From Aquabacterium soli (GTDB lineage Bacteria; Pseudomonadota; Gammaproteobacteria; Burkholderiales; Burkholderiaceae_C): 64,000 bases of DNA. How positions within the stretch are numbered: the first letter of the stretch is position 1; each line of letters begins with the position of its first letter. Where the stretch lies: contig NZ_RSED01000014.1 in assembly GCF_003933735.1 (NCBI RefSeq), positions 1 through 64,000 on the forward strand, in the 5' to 3' direction. Position numbers and translations under genes: made by a program. The notes below the pieces were generated by a model. The model saw only the letters and a list, made by a program, of their open reading frames with translations, was not told the DNA's origin and ran no database searches. Shown piece after piece: positions 26,752 through 35,197 of this stretch.

Positions 26752-29169
26752 ATGGGCACGCCCGGTGGACCCGGTCCTGACACGGACGATGACATCACGC
26801 GCGTGATCGGACCACCGCGCGTGGCGCCAGCCATGCCCGACGATGACCCCGAGAAGACCGTCGTCAAGGCGCCGACGGTTCCCCGGCCAGCCACGCGCAC
26901 CGTGCCCGTGCCTCCCCCGGCCCCGCTTCGGCCCTTCAAGCCCAAGACCGGCACGGCGCTGGCCTTGCCACCGGGCTTTCGCCTGCATGAGTACCGCATC
27001 GACCGCGTGCTGGGGCAGGGCGGCTTCGGCATCACCTACCTGGCCACCGACGTCAACCTCAACACCAAGGTGGCGATCAAGGAATACCTGCCAGAGGACA
27101 TCGCCTTTCGCACTTCGGGGCAGACGGTGTCGGCGCATTCGTCGCGCTACCGCGACCGCTACCGCAGCGGGCTGGACAGTTTCCTGGTGGAAGGGCGCAC
27201 CCTGGCCACCTTCCGCCACCCCAACATCGTGCGCGTGGCGCGCTTCTTCGAGGCGCACCAGACGGCCTACATGGTGCTGGAGTACGAGCGCGGCAGCCCT
27301 TTCAAGACCTGGTGGCCCGAACACGCCCACATCGGCGAGAAGGAACTGCTGACCCTGATCCAGCCCTTGCTGGACGGCCTGTCGGTGGTGCACGGCATGG
27401 GCTTCCTGCACCGCGACATCAAGCCCGACAACATCCAGGTGCGCCGCCGCGATGGCAGCCTGGTGCTGCTGGATTTCGGCTCGGCGCGCCAGGCCGTGAG
27501 CCATGGCACGCAGGACGACGTGGCCGTGACGCCTGGCTATGCCCCCATCGAGCAGTACGAGGACGGCGACCAGGGCGCCTGGACCGACATCTACGCCATG
27601 GGCGCCACCCTGTACTGGACGGTGACCGGCCAGAAACCGCCTGACGCCATGGACCGCGCGATGGCGGCCGGCCGCCCCGGCGGCACCGACCCATGGGTGC
27701 CGGCCACGGTAGCGGCCCAGGGCCGCTACAGCGAATCCTTCCTCAAGGCCATCGACTGGGCCCTGGCCCTGCAGGCGGCCGAGCGCCCCCAGGACATCGC
27801 CCAATGGCGTGGCGCCCTGTTCGCCACGCACGCGGCCAGCCTGGGCCTGCAGGAGGCGCTGCGGGCGGGTGATGCGGCCGACCCTGCCGACCCCGCTGAC
27901 CATCTTCCCCACCACCGCCTGGCGTTGCGATCGGCGCCGCGCCGTCTGGCCTTTGGCCTGTGGCGCACGGCCCGCCGTGTCGTGCGGCCCGGCTCCTGGC
28001 CCATGGCCATCAAGATGTCGCTGGCCATGGTGATGGCCGCGCTGCTGCCCATGCTGATCACGGGTTACTACAACCTCCAGGGCAGTCTGGCGGCCGTGTC
28101 CGATGGCGAGTTGCGCAATCTGCAGCAACTGGCCCGCAGCACGGCCGGGCGTGTGTCGCAACTGATCGGCGACAGCCAGAACCTGGCGCGCACCCTGGGC
28201 ACCGACGAAGCGTTCGTGCAGTTCCTGGCCCACCCAGATGCCAACGGCGCAGAGGCCATGCGCTCGAAGCTCGAACGCCTGGTCAAGTCCAACCCCGACA
28301 TCGGCCTGATGATGCTGATGGACACGAAGGGCACGGCCATCGTTTCCAGCGATCCCAAGGTCACCGGCAGGAACTTCGCCTTCCGCGAGTACTTCCGCGA
28401 GGCCATGCAGGGCCATGCGCATGTCACCGGCATCGTGGTGGGCGCGGCCACGGGGGCGGCAGGCATGTTCTACGCCCACCCCGTGTTCGGAGAGGACTAC
28501 GAGGTCGTCGGGGCCGTGGTGCTGCGCATCCGTGCGGCCTCGTTCGATGGCATCCTGGAGCAGGTGGGCAGTGGCTCGCAGCTCACCCCGTTCATGGTCG
28601 ATGGCGATGGTGTCGTGATCTACCACCCGAACCAGCGTGTGCTCTACAGCAGCCTGGTGCGCCTGCCTGAGGCCACGCTGGCCAAGATCCGTGCCGACCA
28701 GCGCTTCAAGCGCGATAGCATCGAGTCCCTGGACATGCCCGACCTGGCCCAGGCCGTGGTGCAGGCCAAGGAGCAGGGGCACGTCACCTACCGGTCCACC
28801 ATCAGCCGCACCGAAGAGATCGCCGGTTTCTCGCCCGTGGTCGGGCAGGACTGGGTGGTCGGCGTGGCGGAGCCGCGTTCGGCGTTCGAAGAGCCCTTGA
28901 ACCGCCTGTTCGCGCAACTGCTGTGGAGCGTGCTGCTGGTGGGCCTGCTGTTCACCGGCCTGGCATTGATGTTCGCCCGCAGCATCGTGCGGCCTATCAG
29001 GGCGCTGACGGGCGCCGCCGATGCCTTGAAGCGCGGCGACTATGCCGCGGCCAATCTGCAGGTGCGCACGCGCGATGAGATCGGCCAATTGGCCCGCACC
29101 TTCAATGTCCTCATTGACGTGCTGCGGCAACGTGAGCGCGAGCGTGACCGCGACCGGTCTTCGAGCTGA
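26752..29169 (+). CDS. Ser/Thr protein kinase fused to Cache sensor and HAMP domain
   Basis: 805 residues. A Pro-rich leader precedes a Hanks-type kinase domain (~80-345) with GQGGFGITYLA, Lys110 in VAIKEYLP, catalytic HRDIKPDN (Asp222), DFGSARQ (Asp241) and GYAPIEQYE in place of APE. A membrane segment (~418-440) leads to a ~270-residue periplasmic region. This has Cache-type features such as LMLMDTKGTAIVSSDP, NFAFREYFREAM and QDWVVGVAEPRSAFEEP. A second membrane segment (~718-740) and a HAMP domain (~741-795: SIVRPIRALTGAADALKRGDY) close the protein. All kinase catalytic residues are present. Ending in HAMP with no output domain after it is odd. The sensor topology suggests control of the kinase by an external ligand. 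Confidence 0.9.
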   Translation: MGTPGGPGPDTDDDITRVIGPPRVAPAMPDDDPEKTVVKAPTVPRPATRTVPVPPPAPLRPFKPKTGTALALPPGFRLHEYRIDRVLGQGGFGITYLATDVNLNTKVAIKEYLPEDIAFRTSGQTVSAHSSRYRDRYRSGLDSFLVEGRTLATFRHPNIVRVARFFEAHQTAYMVLEYERGSPFKTWWPEHAHIGEKELLTLIQPLLDGLSVVHGMGFLHRDIKPDNIQVRRRDGSLVLLDFGSARQAVSHGTQDDVAVTPGYAPIEQYEDGDQGAWTDIYAMGATLYWTVTGQKPPDAMDRAMAAGRPGGTDPWVPATVAAQGRYSESFLKAIDWALALQAAERPQDIAQWRGALFATHAASLGLQEALRAGDAADPADPADHLPHHRLALRSAPRRLAFGLWRTARRVVRPGSWPMAIKMSLAMVMAALLPMLITGYYNLQGSLAAVSDGELRNLQQLARSTAGRVSQLIGDSQNLARTLGTDEAFVQFLAHPDANGAEAMRSKLERLVKSNPDIGLMMLMDTKGTAIVSSDPKVTGRNFAFREYFREAMQGHAHVTGIVVGAATGAAGMFYAHPVFGEDYEVVGAVVLRIRAASFDGILEQVGSGSQLTPFMVDGDGVVIYHPNQRVLYSSLVRLPEATLAKIRADQRFKRDSIESLDMPDLAQAVVQAKEQGHVTYRSTISRTEEIAGFSPVVGQDWVVGVAEPRSAFEEPLNRLFAQLLWSVLLVGLLFTGLALMFARSIVRPIRALTGAADALKRGDYAAANLQVRTRDEIGQLARTFNVLIDVLRQRERERDRDRSSS

Positions 29170-29192
29170 GGCCCGGCGGCCTCACGGGGCGC

Positions 29193-29765
29193 TCACTGCA
29201 GCGCGTAGAACGTGAACTTGCTGGCCGATGGCAGCATGTTCGACGGGCGTCCCTGGCCGGTGCGGCTGCTGTAGATCATGTAGTGCGAGGCATGGTTGGC
29301 GCCCGTGGTGGGCACGACCAGACGCATCTCGTCCCCGTTCACATACAGGCCATAGGGCAGGGCCGTGTCACTGAACTCCAACCGCTGCACTTTGTGCGTG
29401 TCGGGGTGGCGGCGCAGCACCGCCCCCCGGATGCCGCCGTCATGCTGCAAGGCATAGACGAGCACGCCATCCAGGCACAGGCGCAGGGCCAGTTTGCCCG
29501 CCACTGGAGGGCGGGAGGGCGCGTCGCTGAACGCCGGCTGGGACTTGCCGCGCAGCCGGGTCGACAAAACGACCGTGTCAGGCCCCACCGGTGCTGCCAA
29601 CAGGTCCATCTTGTGGTGCCGGGCCAGCTTGCAGCTGAGTACCGGGCGCGCCGCAGCCAGGCCATCGGCAGGAGTCGGTCGGCGGGTATCGGGCGGGTGG
29701 TCCAGCGGTACGGCCTGGGCCAGCAAGGCGTGCAGCAGCCAGGCGGCCAACGCCAGGCGCTTCAT
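29193..29765 (-). CDS. Exported hypothetical protein
   Basis: 190 residues with a signal peptide (MKRLALAAWLLHALLAQAVP). The mature part is predicted soluble and shows two cysteines (in LSCKLARHH and LRLCLDG), strand-rich stretches and the C-terminal SASKFTFYALQ. I do not recognise the family. The start overlaps the stop of the upstream MOSC gene by ATGA, so the two are co-translated. A periplasmic role linked to that protein is possible but not shown. Confidence 0.75.
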   Translation of the reverse strand: MKRLALAAWLLHALLAQAVPLDHPPDTRRPTPADGLAAARPVLSCKLARHHKMDLLAAPVGPDTVVLSTRLRGKSQPAFSDAPSRPPVAGKLALRLCLDGVLVYALQHDGGIRGAVLRRHPDTHKVQRLEFSDTALPYGLYVNGDEMRLVVPTTGANHASHYMIYSSRTGQGRPSNMLPSASKFTFYALQ

Positions 29766-30337
29766 GCGGAGGCTCCATCATCTGGCGGTGCAGGCGGCTC
29801 GCAGCGCACCGCGTCGCCCACGCGGATGATCCCTCCCTGCAGCACACGGGCGTTGAGGCCGCCATGGCCGCGCATGGCGTTGTAGCCACCGGGGCCGAGC
29901 AGTTCTTCCATGCGTGAGCACGGATCGCACGGCCCCGTGATCTCCAGCACCACCTCGTCGCCCAGGCGCAGCACCATGGGCTCGTCGCGGAACAATGCGC
30001 GCGCCGCCAGCAGGTTCAGTCCCGACACGACCAGGTTGCGCCGCAACACGGCGGCATCCACCGAGGCCTGGCCCATGAAAGCGGCGATGACGGGCAGGTG
30101 CTCGGCCTGGATCAGCGTGACCTGCCGTTTGCTGCCGCCAGCACGCCCGGGCACACGTGCAGCGATGTGGTCACCTTGCAGGCCCCGGCCCACCAGCACA
30201 TGCGTGCTTTCGGCGGATTCGACAGGCTGGCGTCTGACCGGGCGCAGGTGGATGGCGTCCAGCCGGCCGGGCCGTGGGAACTGCTGCACCAGCCGATGCA
30301 GGTTCTGGGGATTTGCGTCAGGTAGGTTGGTCGTCAA
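29762..30337 (-). CDS. MOSC domain protein
   Basis: 191 residues. MOSC domains bind molybdenum cofactor or transfer sulfur through a conserved cysteine; stand-alone members resemble YiiM-type N-hydroxylated-compound reductases. Seen here: GRGLQGDH, KRQVTLIQAEHLPVI, RRNLVVSGLNLLAAR and ITGPCDPCSRMEELL, the last containing the conserved cysteine pair, then GGLNARVLQGGIIRVGD. The start is a TTG at 30337 with AGGA close upstream. It forms an overlapping pair with the exported protein downstream. The specific substrate is unknown. Confidence 0.88.
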   Translation of the reverse strand: MTTNLPDANPQNLHRLVQQFPRPGRLDAIHLRPVRRQPVESAESTHVLVGRGLQGDHIAARVPGRAGGSKRQVTLIQAEHLPVIAAFMGQASVDAAVLRRNLVVSGLNLLAARALFRDEPMVLRLGDEVVLEITGPCDPCSRMEELLGPGGYNAMRGHGGLNARVLQGGIIRVGDAVRCEPPAPPDDGASA

Positions 30338-30471
30338 GGTGGTCCTGTGAGAGGCTGGGGCGCCCGAGGCGGGGGCCGCTGGCAGGGCCGGTGATGGGCG
30401 AGGTACCGATCGATGTTACTGGTGCACATGGTGCAAGGCAATATATCTGCCTTGGCGGCGACAATGCCCGC

Positions 30472-31056
30472 ATGAGCCCCGACACCCACACCGACAGCCA
30501 TTTCGCCAGCTCCCCCGAGGCCGCCTCTGTCATCGACCGCACCCGCGACTGGCTGGTCCGCGCCGTCATCGGCCTGAACCTGTGCCCCTTCGCCAAGGCT
30601 GTGCACGTCAAGCAGCAGATCCGCTACGTGGTGACACAGGCGGACACCACCGAGGCCTTGACCCAGTCCTTGCGTGAGGAACTGGCCCTGCTGCGGGACG
30701 CGGACCCCGAGCAGATCGACACCACCTTGCTGATCCACCCCGGCGTGCTGGGCGACTTCCTGGACTACAACGACTTCCTGGATGTGGCGGACGATCTGGT
30801 GCTGGAGATGGACCTGGAAGGCGTGATCCAGGTGGCCAGTTTCCACCCCGACTACCAGTTCGCGGACAGCGACCCGGACGACATCGAGAACTACAGCAAC
30901 CGGGCGCCGTATCCCACCCTGCACCTGCTGCGCGAGAGCAGCATCGAGCGCGCGGTGGAGGCCTTTCCGGAGGCCGCCGACATCTACGAGGCCAACATGG
31001 ACACCCTGAGGCGCCTGGGCCACGACGGGTGGAAACGGCTGTTCACGCAGGCTTGA
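30472..31056 (+). CDS. DUF1415 family protein
   Basis: 194 residues. The core motifs LNLCPFAKAVHVKQQIRYVV, LLIHPGVLGDFLDYNDFLD and VASFHPDYQFADS match the conserved uncharacterised DUF1415 family. No transmembrane segment is present, and one Cys lies in the LCPFAK motif. The ATG at 30472 begins the family-like N-terminus; the frame is open back to 30274 but not conserved. The function is unknown. It diverges from the MOSC gene with about 134 bp between. Confidence 0.88.
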   Translation: MSPDTHTDSHFASSPEAASVIDRTRDWLVRAVIGLNLCPFAKAVHVKQQIRYVVTQADTTEALTQSLREELALLRDADPEQIDTTLLIHPGVLGDFLDYNDFLDVADDLVLEMDLEGVIQVASFHPDYQFADSDPDDIENYSNRAPYPTLHLLRESSIERAVEAFPEAADIYEANMDTLRRLGHDGWKRLFTQA

Positions 31057-31065
31057 GGCGCCGGC

Positions 31066-31752
31066 TCAGGGTGTGTCGTCGTCCGGTGACAGGCCCAGCT
31101 CGGCACTCAGGCGCTTGACCAGCGTCCGCAGCGTTGCCAGCTCGTCGGACAGACGCTGCTGCTCGGCCTTCACGGCGGCCAGCTCCTGCCGCCATGAGGC
31201 GCCGGTTTCATCGGCCATGGCCGCAGACGTGTGGCCAGGCGCTGCAGCGGGCATCACCGGCTCACCGCACAGCAGGTGGGCCCATCGAGGCTCGCGCTCT
31301 CCGGGCCCGCGCGGCAACTTCACCACGCGCACCGGTGTCTTGGCTGCCAGCTCTTCCAGGAAGCCCTCGACCGACGAGAGATCGGCGAAGCGGTGCAGCC
31401 GCTCGGTGTGCAGGCGCAGCTCTGCCGATGTCTGGGGGCCGCGCAGCATCAGCATGGTCAGCAGGGCCACCGACTGGCTGGGCACACCCAGCCCACGTGC
31501 GGCGTTGTGGTCGAAGCGCACCACGCGGTTGCCGCTCACCTCGTTGACCAGGCTCAGCTCCTTCAGGCCATTGACCGCCTGCAGCACGTCGGCCTCGCTC
31601 AGCTGCATCACCGGCTCGCGCGCAGTCTTCTGATTGCAGCCCAGGGTGAGCGCGTTGAGCGACAAGGGGTAGCTGTCCGGCACGGTGTGCTGTTTTTCAA
31701 CGAGCACGGCCAGCACGCGGGCCTCGGCGGAAGAAAGCGGACGGGCGGTCAA
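31066..31752 (-). CDS. YceH-like (UPF0502/DUF480) winged-helix protein
   Basis: 228 residues. The N-terminal two-thirds match YceH: LSSAEARVLAVLVEKQHTVP, YPLSLNALTLGCNQKTAREP and LMLRGPQTSAELRLHTERLH, a tandem winged-helix fold. A C-terminal coiled-coil stretch (~190-220, QELAAVKAEQQRLSDELATL) follows. The start is TTG at 31752, supported by AGGAG 8-9 bases upstream and by alignment of the first residues with family N-termini. The biological role of the family is not established. Confidence 0.9.
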   Translation of the reverse strand: MTARPLSSAEARVLAVLVEKQHTVPDSYPLSLNALTLGCNQKTAREPVMQLSEADVLQAVNGLKELSLVNEVSGNRVVRFDHNAARGLGVPSQSVALLTMLMLRGPQTSAELRLHTERLHRFADLSSVEGFLEELAAKTPVRVVKLPRGPGEREPRWAHLLCGEPVMPAAAPGHTSAAMADETGASWRQELAAVKAEQQRLSDELATLRTLVKRLSAELGLSPDDDTP

Positions 31753-31823
31753 AACGGGGCTCCTGGCGCGGTGGTGATCAAGCGGGCGCTGACCTTACCA
31801 TGCACGCCAGAAGCGCCCCGGCA

Positions 31824-32231
31824 TCACAGCGCGAACGACAGGGTCGGCGCGAAGATGGCGATCGTGATGGCCAGGCCCACGCCCCACACCAGCGAACGCA
31901 AGGCACCCTGGTTGGCCAAGTAGATGGCAATGTAGACCAGGCGCGTGACGATGAAGGTCATGGCCAGCATGTCGGTGCGGCCCTGCTCGAGGCCAGCCTG
32001 CTGGGCGGCCAGCACGGCGAACAAGAACAGGGGCAGGGCCTCGAAACCGTTGTTGTGCGCTGCGGCAGCGCGGGCCCTCCAGCCAGACTGCTTGGCGGCC
32101 CATTCGCGCGGCTGGCGGTTGTCATAGCCGCCTTCGCGGAGCTTCTTGCCGGCCGTGCTGAACTTGGCCAGGCCCATGGTCAGCACGGGCAGCACGGCGG
32201 CCACCAGAACGCAGGTGTTTGCGATCGTCAT
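31824..32231 (-). CDS. MAPEG family membrane protein
   Basis: 135 residues, four predicted membrane helices. AAAHNNGFEALPLFLFAVLA and TRLVYIAIYLAN are MAPEG hallmarks (membrane-associated eicosanoid and glutathione metabolism). Bacterial members often have glutathione transferase or peroxidase activity, but the function here is not known. The ATG at 32231 is preceded by GGAGACAA. A good sigma70-type promoter overlapping a palindrome lies about 40 bases upstream. Confidence 0.87.
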   Translation of the reverse strand: MTIANTCVLVAAVLPVLTMGLAKFSTAGKKLREGGYDNRQPREWAAKQSGWRARAAAAHNNGFEALPLFLFAVLAAQQAGLEQGRTDMLAMTFIVTRLVYIAIYLANQGALRSLVWGVGLAITIAIFAPTLSFAL

Positions 32232-32269
32232 CGTTGTCTCCAGTTGGGGTTGTTCTCGAAAGCGAGCCC

Positions 32270-32300
32270 ATTCTATTTTTTGACAACGAGTAATGTCAAA
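32270..32300 (-). promoter_or_regulatory. Sigma70-type promoter with overlapping operator palindrome
   Basis: On the minus strand TTGACA (32299-32294) and TAGAAT (32275-32270) are separated by 18 bases and point at the MAPEG gene. The -35 box lies in an inverted repeat TTTGACA-N8-TGTCAAA (32279-32300). A repressor bound there would block the promoter. Confidence 0.6.
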
Positions 32301-32398
32301 TGCTGTGTTGCGCTGCCAACGTGAGGTGTGATCGCATCAGGTCGGCAAGGCTTTCGCCATCGGCCTACACTGAACCGTTGTCAAGCAAGGTAACCAGC

Positions 32399-33034
32399 AT
32401 GAAGATCGACTTCGTCTCCGATGTCTCCTGCCCATGGTGCGCCATCGGGCTGAACGCGCTGGAAGAGGCGATCAAGCGAGTGGGCTCGGCCGAACCTGTG
32501 GAGCTGCACTTCCAGCCCTTCGAACTCAACCCCGACATGCCACCGGGTGGGCAGGACATTACCGAGCACCTGGTGGAGAAGTACGGCATCACCACCGAAC
32601 AGTCCGACACCAACCGGGATGCGATCCGCCAGCGGGGGCGGCAGGTGGGCTTCGACTTCAACATGGAGCAGCGCGGCCGCATCTACAACACCTTCGATGC
32701 GCACCGCCTGCTGCATTGGGCGGGGCTCCAAGGCCGCCAGCATGGGTTGAAGCGCGCCCTGTTCACCGCCTATTTCACCGACGGGCAAGACCCCAGCAAC
32801 CATGAGGTGCTGGTGCAGCGGGCCGTGCAGGCAGGCCTGGACGAAGCCGCGGCGCGCGAGGTGCTGGGCAGCGACCAGTACGCGCAAGAAGTGCGCGAGC
32901 AGGAGCGCTTCTATGCGGAGCAAGGCATCCGCTCGGTGCCGTCGGTCATCATCAACGACCGCCACCTGATCCAGGGTGGCCAGCCCGTCGAGCTGTTCGA
33001 GCAGGCCCTGCGGCAGATCGCCGCCAAGGGCTGA
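32399..33034 (+). CDS. DsbA-family (FrnE-like) oxidoreductase
   Basis: 211 residues, thioredoxin fold with a helical insertion. The redox motif CPWC lies at residues 11-14 (VSCPWCAIG). Also typical are NPDMPPGGQDITEHL, FNTF-like RIYNTFDAHRLLHWA and the cis-Pro region IRSVPSVIINDRHLIQGGQP. No signal peptide is present, so it is cytoplasmic, unlike DsbA. FrnE-like proteins are linked to thiol-disulfide exchange and stress resistance. The ATG at 32399 with AAGG upstream was chosen; the open frame upstream to 32300 is not conserved. Confidence 0.9.
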   Translation: MKIDFVSDVSCPWCAIGLNALEEAIKRVGSAEPVELHFQPFELNPDMPPGGQDITEHLVEKYGITTEQSDTNRDAIRQRGRQVGFDFNMEQRGRIYNTFDAHRLLHWAGLQGRQHGLKRALFTAYFTDGQDPSNHEVLVQRAVQAGLDEAAAREVLGSDQYAQEVREQERFYAEQGIRSVPSVIINDRHLIQGGQPVELFEQALRQIAAKG

Positions 33035-33061
33035 CGCGCCTCCTGGTGCTGGCAAACAGGC

Positions 33062-33490
33062 TCAGTCCTGGCCCAGCAATGCCTTGAGCGTGGCCAGGTC
33101 CTTGCGTACCCAGTCGGCGTCGGCCTGGAACTGCTCGTCGCGCACACCCGGCTGGCGCAGCAGCGTGAACAGCAGGATGCAAGCGCTGCCGCCCGCGTCG
33201 CGTATCAGCCGCATAGGGTTGTAGCTTTGCTGTCCATCCGGCAGCGTCACCGTGTGGTCCAGCACCCCGAGGTCGTTGGGTGGCTCGAAGCGGATGCTCA
33301 CGCGGCCCAGCGGGCCTTCAGCGATCCACTGGCCGTCTTCCTGTGTGAGGCTGCCGCCCAGGCCCGAGGCCCACTGTGGCATGTGGGCCGGGTCAGACAG
33401 GAAGGCGAGCGCCTTGTCCCATGGACAGGCCAGTGACACGCCCAGCGTGATCGAGTCGGTCAATGCGGTGGATGAAGCCATGGCGCTCAT
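33062..33490 (-). CDS. SRPBCC/polyketide-cyclase-like ligand-binding protein
   Basis: 142 residues with the START/Bet v1-like pattern: an opening strand (ITLGVSLACPWDKALAFLSD), a helix with the DPAHMPQWASG turn, a run of strands, and a long C-terminal helix (FQADADWVRKDLATLKALLG). Such proteins bind hydrophobic ligands or act as cyclases or hydrolases; no catalytic motif can be named. The start is uncertain: ATG at 33490 or 33481, or TTG at 33496. It lies just upstream of the cytochrome gene on the opposite edge of a small gap, on the same strand. Confidence 0.72.
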   Translation of the reverse strand: MSAMASSTALTDSITLGVSLACPWDKALAFLSDPAHMPQWASGLGGSLTQEDGQWIAEGPLGRVSIRFEPPNDLGVLDHTVTLPDGQQSYNPMRLIRDAGGSACILLFTLLRQPGVRDEQFQADADWVRKDLATLKALLGQD

Positions 33491-33529
33491 CGGCAAGCAG
33501 CATGCCTACCCGATGCCATGGGCTGCTGG

Positions 33530-34213
33530 TCACTGCGTCTTGAAGCGCGACTGAGGCACCGTCTTGAGATCACCACCCAGGCCGCCGATGTAGGCGGACA
33601 GCTGCTTCAGTTCGGCATGCGTGAACATCTTGGCCTGCGTGGCCATGATGGCGTTGTTGCGGCCGATCTGAGGGTTCTTGTCGATCTGGTAAGACTTCAT
33701 GGCCACGTACAGGTAGTCGCTGTGCTGGCCGGCCAGCTTGGGATAGCTGGCGTCGATGGGCTTGTTGAGGTTCTCGCCGTGGCAGGAGATGCAGTTGCCG
33801 CGCTTGAGCAGGGCGTCGATCTCGGCGCTGGTACCCGCCTTGTTGCGTGCCGGGGTGGGCGGCAGGTTCTTGCCGCTGGCCTCGTAGTAGGAACCGATGT
33901 CCAGCATGTCCTGCTCGGTGAGCGAGGCGGCGATGCCCTTCATCGTGGGGTGCTTGCGGTCACCCTTCTGGTAGGCCTGCAGCGCCGAGACGATGTACTT
34001 CGCCGTCTGGCCGGAAATCATCGGTACCCGGTGGATTTCCGGAAAACTCGACTGGTAGCCGGGGATGGCGTGGCAGCCGATGCACATGGCCACCTTCTTC
34101 TGCGCCGCAGCCGGGTCGCCAGGTTTGGCGTCCTGGGCCTGGGCGGCGGTGGTCAAGAGGGTGATGACAAGCAGGCCTGCAAGGGCGTAGGGCGAACGCG
34201 CTGATTTCTTCAT
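33530..34213 (-). CDS. Diheme cytochrome c (c4-like), periplasmic
   Basis: 227 residues with a signal peptide (cleavage after AQA near 26) and two heme-binding motifs, CIGCH (44-48) and CISCH (141-145). Each half has the c-type fold with a distal methionine candidate (e.g. HPTMKGIAASL, NNAIMATQAKMF). This two-domain layout is typical of cytochrome c4, which carries electrons to terminal oxidases. The protein ends ~80 residues after the second heme motif, the usual length for this class. Divergent from the MoxR gene. Confidence 0.92.
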   Translation of the reverse strand: MKKSARSPYALAGLLVITLLTTAAQAQDAKPGDPAAAQKKVAMCIGCHAIPGYQSSFPEIHRVPMISGQTAKYIVSALQAYQKGDRKHPTMKGIAASLTEQDMLDIGSYYEASGKNLPPTPARNKAGTSAEIDALLKRGNCISCHGENLNKPIDASYPKLAGQHSDYLYVAMKSYQIDKNPQIGRNNAIMATQAKMFTHAELKQLSAYIGGLGGDLKTVPQSRFKTQ

Positions 34214-34320
34214 GACTCGGGCAATGGGGATTTTGCGTTAAGAGAAATACACGAAGCTCGGGGCATTATAGGGAGGCACCCTATACTGCGTTCCAAGTAT
34301 CTACCCCACTGAGCTGGATC

Positions 34321-35163
34321 ATGAAATTCCAAGGCACCGACCAATACGTGGCCACCGACGACCTGAAGCTGGCCGTCAATGCTGCCCTGTCCCTCAAGCG
34401 CCCACTGCTGGTCAAGGGCGAGCCTGGCACGGGCAAGACGATGCTGGCCGAAGAGGTCTCCGAAGCACTGGGCCTGCCGCTGTTGCAATGGCACATCAAG
34501 TCCACCACCAAGGCACAGCAGGGTCTCTACGAATACGACGCCGTCAGCCGCCTGCGCGACAGCCAGTTGGGCGATGAGCGCGTCAAGGACATCCACAACT
34601 ACATCGTCAAGGGCGTGCTGTGGCAGGCCTTCGAGGCCGACCAGCCTGTTGCGCTGCTGATCGACGAGATCGACAAGGCCGACATCGAATTCCCCAACGA
34701 TCTGCTGCGCGAGATCGACCGGATGGAGTTCTATGTCTATGAGACGCGCCAGCTGGTCAAGGCCAAGCACCGTCCGCTGGTGATCATCACGTCCAACAAC
34801 GAGAAGGACCTGCCCGACGCCTTCCTGCGCCGCTGCTTCTTTCACTACATCCGCTTCCCGGATGCGGACACCATGAAGCAGATCGTCGAGGTGCACTTCC
34901 CGGGCATCAAGCAGGAGCTGCTGTCGGCCGCGATGAAGCAGTTCTATGAAGTGCGCAATCTGCCGGGCCTCAAGAAGAAGCCCAGCACATCGGAGCTGAT
35001 CGACTGGATCAAGCTGCTGGTGGCAGAGGACATCCCGCTGTCGGCGCTGCAGAGCAAGGACGACAAGGTCGCGATTCCGCCGCTGGTGGGCGCGCTGCTC
35101 AAGAACGAGCAGGACCTGAGCTTGTTCGAGAAGCTCATCTTCATGGCGCGCAACCACCGCTGA
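34321..35163 (+). CDS. MoxR-type AAA+ ATPase
   Basis: 280 residues. Walker A GEPGTGKT (33-40), Walker B LLIDEIDKAD (Asp115-Glu116), sensor 1 VIITSNNEKDLPDAFLRRC (with arginine finger) and the C-terminal lid. MoxR ATPases act as chaperones for cofactor insertion or complex assembly, with a VWA protein as partner. The partner gene lies at 36484, but a diguanylate cyclase on the opposite strand separates them. A TATACT -10-like box lies at 34282. This MoxR subgroup with a CoxE-like partner is often called CoxD-like, but no CO dehydrogenase genes are present here. Confidence 0.92.
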   Translation: MKFQGTDQYVATDDLKLAVNAALSLKRPLLVKGEPGTGKTMLAEEVSEALGLPLLQWHIKSTTKAQQGLYEYDAVSRLRDSQLGDERVKDIHNYIVKGVLWQAFEADQPVALLIDEIDKADIEFPNDLLREIDRMEFYVYETRQLVKAKHRPLVIITSNNEKDLPDAFLRRCFFHYIRFPDADTMKQIVEVHFPGIKQELLSAAMKQFYEVRNLPGLKKKPSTSELIDWIKLLVAEDIPLSALQSKDDKVAIPPLVGALLKNEQDLSLFEKLIFMARNHR

Positions 35164-35197
35164 GGGGCTGCAAGGCGGCCCCGGCAGGGCCTGAGGC

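Noticed and set aside
26554-29130. 858-residue open frame on the minus strand opposite the kinase gene
   Set aside because: Low-complexity His/Gly/Val/Gln composition without domains; the plus strand has a complete kinase-Cache-HAMP protein. It is a GC-rich antisense shadow.
31066-31752. ATG start for the YceH-like gene
   Set aside because: There is no in-frame ATG near the conserved N-terminus. The TTG at 31752 has AGGAG and matches the family start.
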